From contig NZ_JAHHIU010000100.1 of assembly GCF_024539815.1 (NCBI RefSeq), positions 1 to 63,867 on the forward strand: DNA of 63,867 bases, read 5' to 3'. Made by a program: the position numbers and the translations under genes. The notes under the pieces were generated by a model. It did no database searches. It saw only the letters and a program-made list of their open reading frames with translations, and was not told where the DNA came from. This document shows positions 34,754 through 42,939 of the stretch, in pieces; the first letter of the stretch is position 1; each line of letters starts with the position of its first letter. This DNA comes from Streptomyces hayashii. Its GTDB lineage: Bacteria > Actinomycetota > Actinomycetes > Streptomycetales > Streptomycetaceae.

Positions 34754-35908
34754 GTGGTGAATCTGGGGCTCAGCGAGGAGCAGGTGGCCGTCCAGCGGCT
34801 CGCCAAGGACTTCGTGGACCGTGAGATAGCTCCCCATGTCGTCGCCTGGGACCGGGCGGAGGAGGTCGACCGGTCCATCGTGGCGAAACTCGGCGAAGTC
34901 GGATTCCTCGGCCTGACCGTCGACGAGGAGTACGGCGGCTCGGGCGGCGACCATCTCGCCTACTGCCTGGTCACGGAGGAACTGGGACGCGGGGACTCGT
35001 CCGTGCGCGGGATCGTGTCCGTCTCCCTGGGCCTGGTCGCCAAGACCGTCGCGGCCTGGGGGAGCGAGGAGCAGAAGCGCCGCTGGCTGCCGGGGCTGAC
35101 ATCGGGCGAGTACGTCGGCTGCTTCGGCCTGACCGAACCCGGCACCGGCTCGGACGCCGGCAACCTCGCCACCCGCGCGGTCCGCGACGGCGACGACTAC
35201 GTCATCAACGGCGCCAAGACGTTCATCACCAACGGCACCTGGGCCGACGTCGTCCTGCTCTTCGCCCGCTCGACCGACGCCCCGGGCCACAAGGGCGTCT
35301 CCGCGTTCCTCGTCCCGACCGACACCCCCGGCCTGAGCCGCCGCGCCATCCACGGCAAGCTGGGACTGCGCGGCCAGGCGACCGCCGAACTGGTACTGGA
35401 GGACGTCCGCGTCCCGGCATCCGCGTTGCTGGCGCCCGAGGGCAAGGGGTTCTCGGTCGCGATGTCGGCGCTGGCCAAGGGGCGGATGTCGGTCGCCGCG
35501 GGCTGCGTCGGCATCGCGCAGGCCGCCCTGGACGCGGCGGTGCGGTACGCGGGGGAGCGCGAACAGTTCGGCAGGACCATCGCCCACCACCAGCTGATCC
35601 AGGAGCTGATCAGCGACATCGCGGTCGACGTGGACGCGGCCCGGCTGCTGACCTGGCGGGTCGCAGACCTGATCGACCGCGGTCTGCCCTTCGCCACCGA
35701 GTCCTCCAAGGCCAAGCTCTTCGCCTCGGAGGCCGCCGTGCGCGCCGCCAACAACGCCCTGCAGGTCTTCGGCGGCTACGGCTACATCGACGAGTACCCG
35801 GCGGGCAAGCTGCTGCGCGACGCCCGGGTGATGACCCTCTACGAGGGCACGAGCCAGATCCAGAAACTGGTCATCGGGCGTGCGCTGACGGGCGTCTCGG
35901 CGTTCTGA
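34754..35908 (+). CDS. Acyl-CoA dehydrogenase
   Basis: This 384-residue protein is of canonical length. It shows CFGLTEPGTGSDAG (FAD/substrate site), FITNGTWAD, and the C-terminal block with the catalytic Glu in TLYEGTSQIQ. It introduces the alpha-beta double bond into an acyl-CoA, passing electrons to ETF. GTG 34754 and the next GTG are both possible starts. It is a useful contrast with the second ACAD-fold protein at 50330-51997, which lacks this Glu. Confidence 0.93.
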   Translation: MVNLGLSEEQVAVQRLAKDFVDREIAPHVVAWDRAEEVDRSIVAKLGEVGFLGLTVDEEYGGSGGDHLAYCLVTEELGRGDSSVRGIVSVSLGLVAKTVAAWGSEEQKRRWLPGLTSGEYVGCFGLTEPGTGSDAGNLATRAVRDGDDYVINGAKTFITNGTWADVVLLFARSTDAPGHKGVSAFLVPTDTPGLSRRAIHGKLGLRGQATAELVLEDVRVPASALLAPEGKGFSVAMSALAKGRMSVAAGCVGIAQAALDAAVRYAGEREQFGRTIAHHQLIQELISDIAVDVDAARLLTWRVADLIDRGLPFATESSKAKLFASEAAVRAANNALQVFGGYGYIDEYPAGKLLRDARVMTLYEGTSQIQKLVIGRALTGVSAF

Positions 35909-35967
35909 GTACGCCCTGAGTACGCGGACGGATGCGGCGCGGGCCCTCCCGCGGCGAGTCTGTCCCC

Positions 35968-36210
35968 ATGAGCGACACACCGGTCAAGCAGAACACCGCC
36001 GCCTTCTACGGCCAGGCGGTCGCGTCCTTCGCCGTGGCCATGGCGGCGACCGCCGTCGGCATCTTCAAACTGCACGCCGACGCCTGGGTGCGCGCCTTCC
36101 TCGCGATCGCCGTCCTCTACCTCGTCACGTCCGCCTTCACCCTGGCCAAGGTGATCCGGGACAAGCAGGACGGCGCGGCCCGCGCGTACAACCCCTTCGA
36201 GAAGCTCTGA
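35968..36210 (+). CDS. YiaAB two-helix membrane protein
   Basis: This 80-residue protein has two transmembrane helices (VASFAVAMAATAVGIF and FLAIAVLYLVTSAFTLAKV) joined by a short loop, then RDKQ and a basic tail. This matches the yiaA/B inner-membrane family, whose function is unknown. ATG 35968 is the only start that leaves a normal N-terminus. Confidence 0.8.
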   Translation: MSDTPVKQNTAAFYGQAVASFAVAMAATAVGIFKLHADAWVRAFLAIAVLYLVTSAFTLAKVIRDKQDGAARAYNPFEKL

Positions 36211-36219
36211 ACGGGCGCT

Positions 36220-36235
36220 CTAAGCGAGCGCTCAG
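36220..36235. promoter_or_regulatory. Operator copy 1 (CTAAGC-GAGC-GCTCAG) before tetR
   Basis: The 6-base arms have one mismatch. The element lies 48 bases before the TetR start at 36283, and a near-identical, fully symmetric copy lies at 37449-37464 before the MaoC gene. Confidence 0.6.
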
Positions 36236-36282
36236 TTTCGGCTGTATGGTGTAGCTCCTGCAGCGAGAGGGGCGGACCAGCG

Positions 36283-36909
36283 ATGAGTGCGGCGGAGGAG
36301 ACGGCCGGCGGCGAGATCGAGCCGTGGGACGAGGTCACCCCTGACGCGGCCCGGCGACTGCTGGTCGCCGCCGTGGAGGCGTTCGCCGAGCGCGGCTACC
36401 ACGCGACGACGACCCGTGACATCGCGGGCCGTGCGGGCATGAGCCCGGCCGCCCTGTACATCCACTACAAGACCAAGGAAGAGCTGCTCCACCGCATCAG
36501 CCGGATCGGCCACGACCGTGCGCTGGACATCCTGCGCACGGCGGCCGCCGGCGAGGGCGACGCCACCCGGCGCCTCGCCGAGGCCGTGAGCTCCTTCGTC
36601 CGCTGGCACGCCGGGCGGCGCACCACGGCGCGGGTCGTCCAGTACGAACTGGACGCACTCGGCCCCGAGGCCCGCGCCGAGATCCTCGACCTGCGCCGGC
36701 AGGTCGACGCCGAGGTGCGCGGCATCATCGAGGACGGTGTGGCCACGGGCGAGTTCGACGTGCCGGACGTGCACGGCACGACCCTCGCCGTGCTGTCCCT
36801 CTGCATCGACGTGGCCCGCTGGTTCAACGTCGACGGCCCGCGCACGCCCGACGAGGTCGGCGCGCTGTACGCCGACCTCGTGCTGCGGATGGTGGGCGCG
36901 GCCGAGTAG
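36283..36909 (+). CDS. TetR-family regulator, acyl-CoA metabolism type
   Basis: This 208-residue protein has the helix-turn-helix region TTTRDIAGRAGMSPAALYIHYKTKEELLHR, close to the TetR group that controls fatty-acid breakdown. The C-terminal domain (TetR_C) contains RWHAGRRTTARVVQYELDAL. It is likely autoregulated and likely controls the convergent MaoC gene through the paired CTAAGC operators. Confidence 0.88.
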   Translation: MSAAEETAGGEIEPWDEVTPDAARRLLVAAVEAFAERGYHATTTRDIAGRAGMSPAALYIHYKTKEELLHRISRIGHDRALDILRTAAAGEGDATRRLAEAVSSFVRWHAGRRTTARVVQYELDALGPEARAEILDLRRQVDAEVRGIIEDGVATGEFDVPDVHGTTLAVLSLCIDVARWFNVDGPRTPDEVGALYADLVLRMVGAAE

Positions 36910-36936
36910 CCGCGCCGCCGGGGCCGCCGCCCGTGG

Positions 36937-37398
36937 TCAGAGGTAGTACCGGGACACCGACTCCGCCACGCACACCGGCTTGTCCCCGCCCTCGCGCTCC
37001 ACGGCGAAGGCGACGGAGACCTGGACGCCCCCGGTGACGTCCTCGACGCCGGTGATCGTCGCGGTCGCGCGCAGACGCGAGCCGACCGGCACGGGAGCCG
37101 GGAAACGCACCTTGTTCGTCCCGTAGTTGACGCCCATCTTCACGTTCTCGACCGTGATCAGCTGCGGGCCGAAGAGCGGCAGCAGGGAGAGGGTGAGATA
37201 GCCGTGCGCGATGGTCGTGCCGAAGGGGCCGGCGGCGGCCCTCTCCGGGTCGACGTGGATCCACTGGTGGTCGCCGGTGGCCTCCGCGAAGAGGTCGATC
37301 CGCTTCTGGTCGACCTCCACCCAGTCGGTGTACCCCAGTTGCTCGCCCACCGCCGCCTTCAGGTCGTCGGCGGACGTGAAGATCCTCGGCTCTGCCAT
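36937..37398 (-). CDS. MaoC-like (R)-specific enoyl-CoA hydratase
   Basis: This 153-residue hot-dog-fold protein has the hydratase-2 motif FAEATGDHQWIHVD (catalytic Asp and His) and AHGYLTLSLLP. It hydrates or dehydrates an enoyl/3-hydroxyacyl-CoA. The length matches single-domain MaoC proteins. An operator copy 51 bases upstream of its start links it to the neighbouring TetR protein. Confidence 0.9.
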   Translation of the reverse strand: MAEPRIFTSADDLKAAVGEQLGYTDWVEVDQKRIDLFAEATGDHQWIHVDPERAAAGPFGTTIAHGYLTLSLLPLFGPQLITVENVKMGVNYGTNKVRFPAPVPVGSRLRATATITGVEDVTGGVQVSVAFAVEREGGDKPVCVAESVSRYYL

Positions 37399-37448
37399 GT
37401 CTGCGGCCCTCTCGCGTCACCAGCTGCCCATGTCACCGTGCCATGGGT

Positions 37449-37464
37449 CTAAGCGACTGCTTAG
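37449..37464. promoter_or_regulatory. Operator copy 2 (CTAAGC-GACT-GCTTAG) before the MaoC gene
   Basis: The perfect 6-base arms and 4-base centre match the element at 36220-36235. It lies between the divergent MaoC and SoxR genes. Confidence 0.65.
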
Positions 37465-37529
37465 CATGGTCCGCTGCCGGGACGATGTCAACGGACCCGG
37501 CGGCGAGCGGGGTGGGTAGGGTTCGACGG

Positions 37530-38018
37530 ATGCCGCAGATTCCCGAGGAGATCCACGAGCTCACCGTCGGCCAGCTCGCCGCGCGGAGCGGCGCCGCCGT
37601 CTCCGCCCTGCACTTCTACGAGTCCAAGGGCCTGATCAGCAGCCGCCGCACAGCCGGCAACCAGCGCCGCTACCACCGTGACGCACTGCGCCGCGTCGCC
37701 TTCGTCCGCGCGGCGCAGCGGGTCGGGATCCCCCTGGCCACGATCCGCGACGCCCTGGCCGAGCTCCCCGAGGAGCGGACCCCCACCCGGGAGGACTGGG
37801 CCCGCCTCTCCCGGGCCTGGCGCGCGGAACTGGACGAGCGGATCAGGCAGCTCAACCGCCTGAGGGACCACCTCACCGACTGCATCGGCTGCGGCTGCCT
37901 GTCCCTGGCGACCTGCGTCCTGTCCAACCCCGACGACGTCTTCGGTCAACGGGCCTCCGGCTCACGGCTGATGGCCGAGCAGAAGGAAGCCGGCGACCAC
38001 GTTCGCGGGGACCACTGA
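37530..38018 (+). CDS. soxR: Redox-sensitive transcriptional activator SoxR
   Basis: This 162-residue MerR-family protein has the N-terminal helix-turn-helix LTVGQLAARSGAAVSALHFY and a dimerisation helix. The [2Fe-2S] cluster motif is CIGCGCLSLATC (C-x2-C-x-C-x5-C), diagnostic of SoxR. In streptomycetes SoxR responds to redox-active natural products rather than superoxide. ATG 37530 gives the standard SoxR N-terminus. The gene is divergent from MaoC. Confidence 0.95.
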   Translation: MPQIPEEIHELTVGQLAARSGAAVSALHFYESKGLISSRRTAGNQRRYHRDALRRVAFVRAAQRVGIPLATIRDALAELPEERTPTREDWARLSRAWRAELDERIRQLNRLRDHLTDCIGCGCLSLATCVLSNPDDVFGQRASGSRLMAEQKEAGDHVRGDH

Positions 38019-38097
38019 GCCGTCCCGCCCGGCCCCGCGAGCGGCCCCGCCCGTCCCGCCCGTCAATGAACCGCAGGGTGACACGGCAGCGGGCGAC

Positions 38098-39141
38098 GAC
38101 TTCGAACGACGGGCGACGGAAGCCGCCCGCGACGGTTACGCCCTGGACGACCAGTTGATCGAACCGGGACTGGTGGCCGTCTCCGTCCCCGTGCGTGATC
38201 CCCGCACCGGCCGGATCGCGTGTGTGGCGAGCGTCGTCAGCCACACCAGCCGTCACACCGCGGCCAACCTGCGCGACGCACTGCTGCCCCGTCTGCGGAC
38301 GGCCGTCGCGACGATGGAGGAGGACCTGCGCCTTGCGCCGCCCCCCGAATCCGGCCCGTCGCGCTCCGGTCTGGCGATCTGGACGGGAGCGTCGAAGCAG
38401 GAGCTGGGCCGCGAGTTCGTCGAGTCCCTGGCCCGCGGTCTGACCGTCCTGACGGCGTTCGGCGAGGGCAGGGCGGAACTGACCCTGACGGAGGTCGCGA
38501 AGGCGACCGGCCTGGCGAGGGCGACGGCCCGCCGCGCGCTGATCACCTACGAGCACCTGGGGCTGCTGACCCCGGCCGGCGTCACCGGCGAGGGAGCCGC
38601 CCACCGCGCCTTCGCCCTCACCCCCCGCGTCCTCTCCCTGGGCTTCCCGCCCCTCTCCCGCACGTCCCTCCCCCAGATCGCGCTTCCGCACCTGCGGACG
38701 CTGACGGACGACGTCCAGGAGACGACGTCCCTGGCCGTCCTCACCGAGTCGGGCGACGAGATCCAGTACGTGGCCCGGGTCCCCGCGGGCCACGTCATGA
38801 GCGTGGACGTAGGCCTGGGCACACGGCTCCCGGCCGCCGGAACGACGGCAGGCCGCCTCCTGCTGGACGGGCCCCCGGGCCGGACCCCCGCCACCCTCAC
38901 CGAGCCCATCCCTTACACGTTGACGGACGAGGAGCTGGAGCGGGGCGTGCGCGCGATCGCGGTCCCGATCCGCGACCGGACGGGCCGGGTGATCGCCGCC
39001 CTGAACGCGTCCACGCACGTGGCCCGCCGCACGGCCGAGGAGTGCGTCAACGACATACTCCCCGCCCTGAGATCGACCGCCTCCCGCATCGAGACAGACC
39101 TCCACACCGCGGCCCGCTTCACCCGCGTCCCCCTGACCTGA
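38098..39141 (+). pseudogene. 5'-truncated tandem IclR-type regulator
   Basis: The frame reads as the last third of one IclR effector domain (ERRATEAARDGYALDDQ, then VAVSVPVRDPRTGRIACVAS). A full IclR protein follows: helix-turn-helix LTLTEVAKATGLARATARR, effector domain and the end IRDRTGRVIAALNASTH. Tandem IclR proteins of about 550 residues (PcaR-like) are normally intact. Here the first HTH and half of the first effector domain are missing. In this frame a stop at about 37969-37971 precedes it, with no ATG or GTG between; the only nearby start is TTG 38155. It is either a remnant or a shortened regulator that starts at a weak codon. Confidence 0.65.
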
Positions 39142-39279
39142 GCGCATCTCCTCGTCTTCGGGAACGCGTGGGGAAGTTCCAACGGGCCGGCCCGGTGACG
39201 GTGAGGTCCTGGGGCTCTCCGGCAGGGGGGCGCCCCGGCCGTCGGCGTTCCGGGACGTGCTGCGCCCGGATTCGCGCCC

Positions 39280-40515
39280 TTACCAGGTCACGGGCAGCTC
39301 GACGGGCCCGTAGACGTTCATGCGGTGCCTGAACCCCAGTTCCTGAAGGGGCTTGGCGACCGTCAGCCCGGGCAGTCCGCGCACGAGGCCGGCCAGGGCC
39401 GACTGCAACTCGACGCGGGCCAGCGGAAGCCCCAGGCACTGGTGGACGCCGAACCCGAAGGCCAGGTGCTGGCGCGGTGGGCGCCGGACGTCCAACTGAT
39501 CCGGGGCGTCGAAGACGCGCGGGTCGCGGTTGGCGGCCGCGAGCTGGATCAGAACGCCCTCGCCGGCCCGGACGGTGACACCGCCGATCTCCAGGTCCTC
39601 CGTCGCCACCCGGGGCAGGCCTGTGTGGATGATGGTCTGGTATCGCAGCAGTTCCTCCACGGCCCCCGGGATCAGGCCGGGGTCCTCGCACAGCGCCGCC
39701 CACTGGCCCGGGGTCTCCAGCAGGTTCAGCACACCGATGCCGATCATGTTGGCGGTGGTCTCGTGACCGGCGACCAGGAGGACGGCGGCCATGCCGACGA
39801 CCTCGTCGTGGGTGAGGTGTCCCGGCGCCTCCTGCTCCGCCACCAGCCGGCTGAGCAGGTCGTCGTCCGGTCGGGCGGCCTTGTCCACGGCCAGCCGGTC
39901 GAAGTAGGCGCGCAGTTCCTCGCGGGCGGCGAGGACCTGGTCGATCCCCGCCGTCTGGTCGAGCATCAGACGGCTCTGCTCCTGGAAGAAGTCGTGGTCC
40001 TGGTACGGCACACCGAGCAGCCTGCAGATCACGAGGGACGGCAGCGGCAGCGCGAAGGCGCCGACCAGGTCGGCCGACGAGCCGGACCGCGTCATGTCGT
40101 CGAGCAGGGACGCCACCAGGGCGTCGACCTCGGGACGCATCCGCTCCATGCGCTTGACGATGAACTCCGGGATGAGCATGCGGCGTTGCCTGGTGTGCTC
40201 GGGCGGGTCCATGCGCAGGAAACCTACCGGCAGATCCTGGTTCCGCTGGAGCTTCTGGATCGGGGAGATGAAGGGGAAGCCGGGGTTGTGCAGATCCGCG
40301 CTCAGCCTGGGGTCGCGGAGCGCCTGCCGCGAGTCGGCGTAGCGGGTCACCAGCCAGGGTCGGCTGCCGTCCCAGAGCGTGACCCTGGCGACAGGGCGTT
40401 CCTCGCGTAACTCCCCCACCAGCGGGGGCAGATCGAACGGGCACCCGGTGCGGACGGTGGGATACGCCGGCGCGGTGTCGGAGTCGGCGGACCGGACGGT
40501 ACCTGTTTCAGCCAT
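39280..40515 (-). CDS. Cytochrome P450 (biosynthetic cluster)
   Basis: This is a 411-residue bacterial class I P450. It shows the I-helix AGHETTANM, the K-helix EELLR, and the heme-ligand loop FGFGVHQCLG with the Cys thiolate. It resembles CYP105/107-type enzymes that hydroxylate or epoxidise secondary metabolites. ATG 40515 follows GGAGG; the frame is open a further 81 codons upstream, but that part looks non-coding. Codon 36 is TTA (40410-40408). The gene is divergent from the exporter and synthase genes and is probably the left end of the cluster. Its own ferredoxin is not present nearby. Confidence 0.93.
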   Translation of the reverse strand: MAETGTVRSADSDTAPAYPTVRTGCPFDLPPLVGELREERPVARVTLWDGSRPWLVTRYADSRQALRDPRLSADLHNPGFPFISPIQKLQRNQDLPVGFLRMDPPEHTRQRRMLIPEFIVKRMERMRPEVDALVASLLDDMTRSGSSADLVGAFALPLPSLVICRLLGVPYQDHDFFQEQSRLMLDQTAGIDQVLAAREELRAYFDRLAVDKAARPDDDLLSRLVAEQEAPGHLTHDEVVGMAAVLLVAGHETTANMIGIGVLNLLETPGQWAALCEDPGLIPGAVEELLRYQTIIHTGLPRVATEDLEIGGVTVRAGEGVLIQLAAANRDPRVFDAPDQLDVRRPPRQHLAFGFGVHQCLGLPLARVELQSALAGLVRGLPGLTVAKPLQELGFRHRMNVYGPVELPVTW

Positions 40516-40920
40516 GGGAAGGGTCCTCCAGACCCACTGAACATCGCAGTGACGGGCGGGTGACTCGATGGGAATGCCGTTCGCGCGGGGCTCGTCGGCC
40601 GCTCCGGTCTGCCGGGCCAGGAGATGGAGCGGAGCCGGCGCAGCGAATTCGGTGACTGTGACGTGACACCGAAGGGGTTGCGCGGCCGATGCGAAAGTCC
40701 CCGTCGTACGGCACCGGCCCCCGCCATGACTCGCCCAGGGATCCATGTGCCGCCGCATGTGCGACAGGCACGTCCTCCACCTTTCCGAGTTTTCCTGGAG
40801 GCCGCACGACCGAACGGAAATGAATTCGCGATTCGCGGCGCCTCGACAGGCCGAAACGGCGGAACCCGACCGCCGTAAACACTGGCGGTTTTGCTGAACC
40901 CCCGTCCGAGCCGCCGAAAG

Positions 40921-40951
40921 TAGTTAGGCAGAGGCACGTGAGCCCTGTCAA
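40921..40951 (-). promoter_or_regulatory. Candidate vegetative promoter of the P450 gene
   Basis: On the minus strand a consensus TTGACA (40951-40946) is followed after 19 bases by TAACTA (40926-40921). The -35 is perfect, the -10 is weak and the spacing is one or two bases long. Confidence 0.4.
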
Positions 40952-41375
40952 GGCAATAAAAATGGGCGATTCGCACCTACATGCCCCGTTCATCTTGTTT
41001 ATTCAAGGATGCTGGTTGCGCACCGCATTGAGATCCTCACCAATTCTTCATGCATAAAGCTGGTCACAGCTGGGCACGCGGGCGGATACACAAGGAGATG
41101 TCACCGCGGACCGACCGTCAGGCTTCGCAAGGAAGAGGCGCGGAGGGGGCGGCGGACAGCAGTTGATCCCGCCGGTACGCCCATCGCGGCCGAGATACGT
41201 GTTCTGGCCAAAGCGAGAGGGCAAGAGTCGCGTCATTACTCGGGGATGCCGGGTGCGATCCGGCGTCCATGCAGGTCAAGGCATGATCGACGAGGATCGG
41301 CAGCGCAGGTTTTCGGCCAGAACACGGGGCCTGCCCCACTGGACCGACCGACTGGTACGGGCCATTGTTCATCTG

Positions 41376-41405
41376 TTGACTGGGTCGAACGGAATCGGTT
41401 ACGTT
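41376..41405 (+). promoter_or_regulatory. Candidate vegetative promoter of the exporter/synthase genes
   Basis: TTGACT (41376-41381), 18 bases, then TACGTT (41400-41405). It is a good match to HrdB-type promoters and predicts a leader of about 175 bases before the exporter start. Confidence 0.5.
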
Positions 41406-41585
41406 CTCCCCCGTTCGATTTCGTGGGGGTGGACCTGAGGTCCGAAGAGCGAGCAGCGCCAAGCGGCAGTGCACCCCGATATGCGACTCCGGCGAGTCAA
41501 ATCCGCCGCACGGGATTCCCGACGCTCTATCGAAAATCACACACTGAGGCCTCTGCATAGTTCACACAGATAGGTATCAAGTGCA

Positions 41586-42830
41586 GTGTTATCTGCCAGG
41601 TCGAACCTGACACTCTTACTCGCGCTCAGCATGGGTGCCTTCGCCATTGGCACCGACAGCTTTGTCATCAACGGCCTTCTCGAAGACATCGCAACGGATC
41701 TGCGGGTCACGCAGTCCGGCGCCGGCCAGCTCGTCAGCGTCTTCGCTCTCGTCTACGCGTTGAGCGCGCCGGTGCTCGCCGCAATCACCGGCGCCATGCG
41801 CCGGAAGCGTCTCCTGCTGATCGCCATGGTCACCTTCGTGGCGGCCAACGCGTTGGGGGCCGTCGCGCCCGACTATCCCGTGCTCATGCTCTCCAGGGTG
41901 GTCGCGGCCCTGGGAGCCGGGCTGTACATTCCGTGCGGCATCGCCATCACCATCAGCATCACGCCGGAGGAACGACGTGGCCGCGCGATCGCCCTGGTCG
42001 CGGGAGGCATGTCCGCGGCCACCGCGCTCGGCGTGCCGATCGGAACCCTGGTCGGCACCATGGGCAGCTGGCGCACGACGCTCGTTCTGGTGGCCGCTCT
42101 GGCGGCGCTGGCGGCGGTCGTCCTGGCCGTGGCCCTGCCCCAGGTGCCGACCCCCGCGGCGGTCACCATGCGCGATCGGCTCCGGGTCGCGGGCCACCCC
42201 GGCGTCCTGACGGCCCTGTTGTCGAACTGTCTGGCCTGCGCCGGAGTGTTCACCGTCTTCACGTACATCGCTCCTCTCACCACCACGACCACCCACGTGG
42301 GCTCCAGCGGAGTCAGCGCGTTCCTGCTGGTGTGGGGCGTCGCCGCCGTGCTGGGCAGTTCCGTGGGCGGTCGCGCCGCCGACGCCGTCGGCGGTCAGCG
42401 CGCCTATCTCATGGCCACCGCGGTCCTGTTGGCCGGTCTGGTCGCCATGGCGCTGCTCACCCTGCCCGAACCGAGCGGCTCCCTCACGAGCCGTGCCCTG
42501 TTCGGGCTGGCCCTCGCCGTCATCAGCGTCGCCTGCTGGGCGCTTCCCACGGCCCAGAACCACCGCATCGCGGGGCTGGACAGCCCGGCTCCCACCGTCG
42601 CGCTGTCGCTCAACAGCTCCTCCTCGTACCTGGGGGCGGCGATCGGCGGCGCCGTCGGAGGACTCGCTTTGCGGGACGGGTCCATGACCAGCCTTGTGCT
42701 GACCGGGAGCGGCATCACGGTGCTGGCCCTCCTGGTGCTCACCGCCACGGCCCGTCTGTTCGGGACCGGACGGTCCGGCACCGCCCGGGGCGCGTCGCCG
42801 GCCCGGACGGACCTGCCGTCCGCCGACTGA
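41586..42830 (+). CDS. MFS exporter of the biosynthetic cluster
   Basis: This 414-residue protein has 12 membrane segments of the DHA1 (AraJ/YdhP/SotB-like) drug-proton antiporter type. It begins LTLLLALSMGAFAIGTDSFVINGLL, and loop 2-3 has GAMRRKRLLLIAM. It probably exports the cluster product and so gives self-protection. The GTG start is followed at once by TTA (codon 2, 41589-41591); the next in-frame ATG would cut into the first helix, so the TTA is probably translated. It lies 109 bases before the NRPS-PKS gene. Confidence 0.88.
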   Translation: MLSARSNLTLLLALSMGAFAIGTDSFVINGLLEDIATDLRVTQSGAGQLVSVFALVYALSAPVLAAITGAMRRKRLLLIAMVTFVAANALGAVAPDYPVLMLSRVVAALGAGLYIPCGIAITISITPEERRGRAIALVAGGMSAATALGVPIGTLVGTMGSWRTTLVLVAALAALAAVVLAVALPQVPTPAAVTMRDRLRVAGHPGVLTALLSNCLACAGVFTVFTYIAPLTTTTTHVGSSGVSAFLLVWGVAAVLGSSVGGRAADAVGGQRAYLMATAVLLAGLVAMALLTLPEPSGSLTSRALFGLALAVISVACWALPTAQNHRIAGLDSPAPTVALSLNSSSSYLGAAIGGAVGGLALRDGSMTSLVLTGSGITVLALLVLTATARLFGTGRSGTARGASPARTDLPSAD

Positions 42831-42939
42831 TCCGCCACGGGGTCGTCGCTTTCACCTCATTCCAAGTGGCGCCTCCCCTCGCACTTGCTCCCCATCCGCC
42901 CGAGCGTCACACGCCGACCAGGGCGGAATCACCCAGATC

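Larger units (their letters stand above)
40516..41585. other. 1.07-kb intergenic region between P450 and exporter genes
   Basis: No protein gene is convincing here; the open frames lack codon bias. The stretch 40920-41090 is AT-rich for this genome. It holds a promoter-like sequence on each strand (40921-40951 and 41376-41405), giving the P450 transcript a predicted leader of about 400 bases. Confidence 0.6.

Noticed and set aside
40516..40758. 81-codon N-terminal extension of the P450
   Set aside because: The extension is unlike P450 N-termini, and GGAGG lies before the ATG at 40515.
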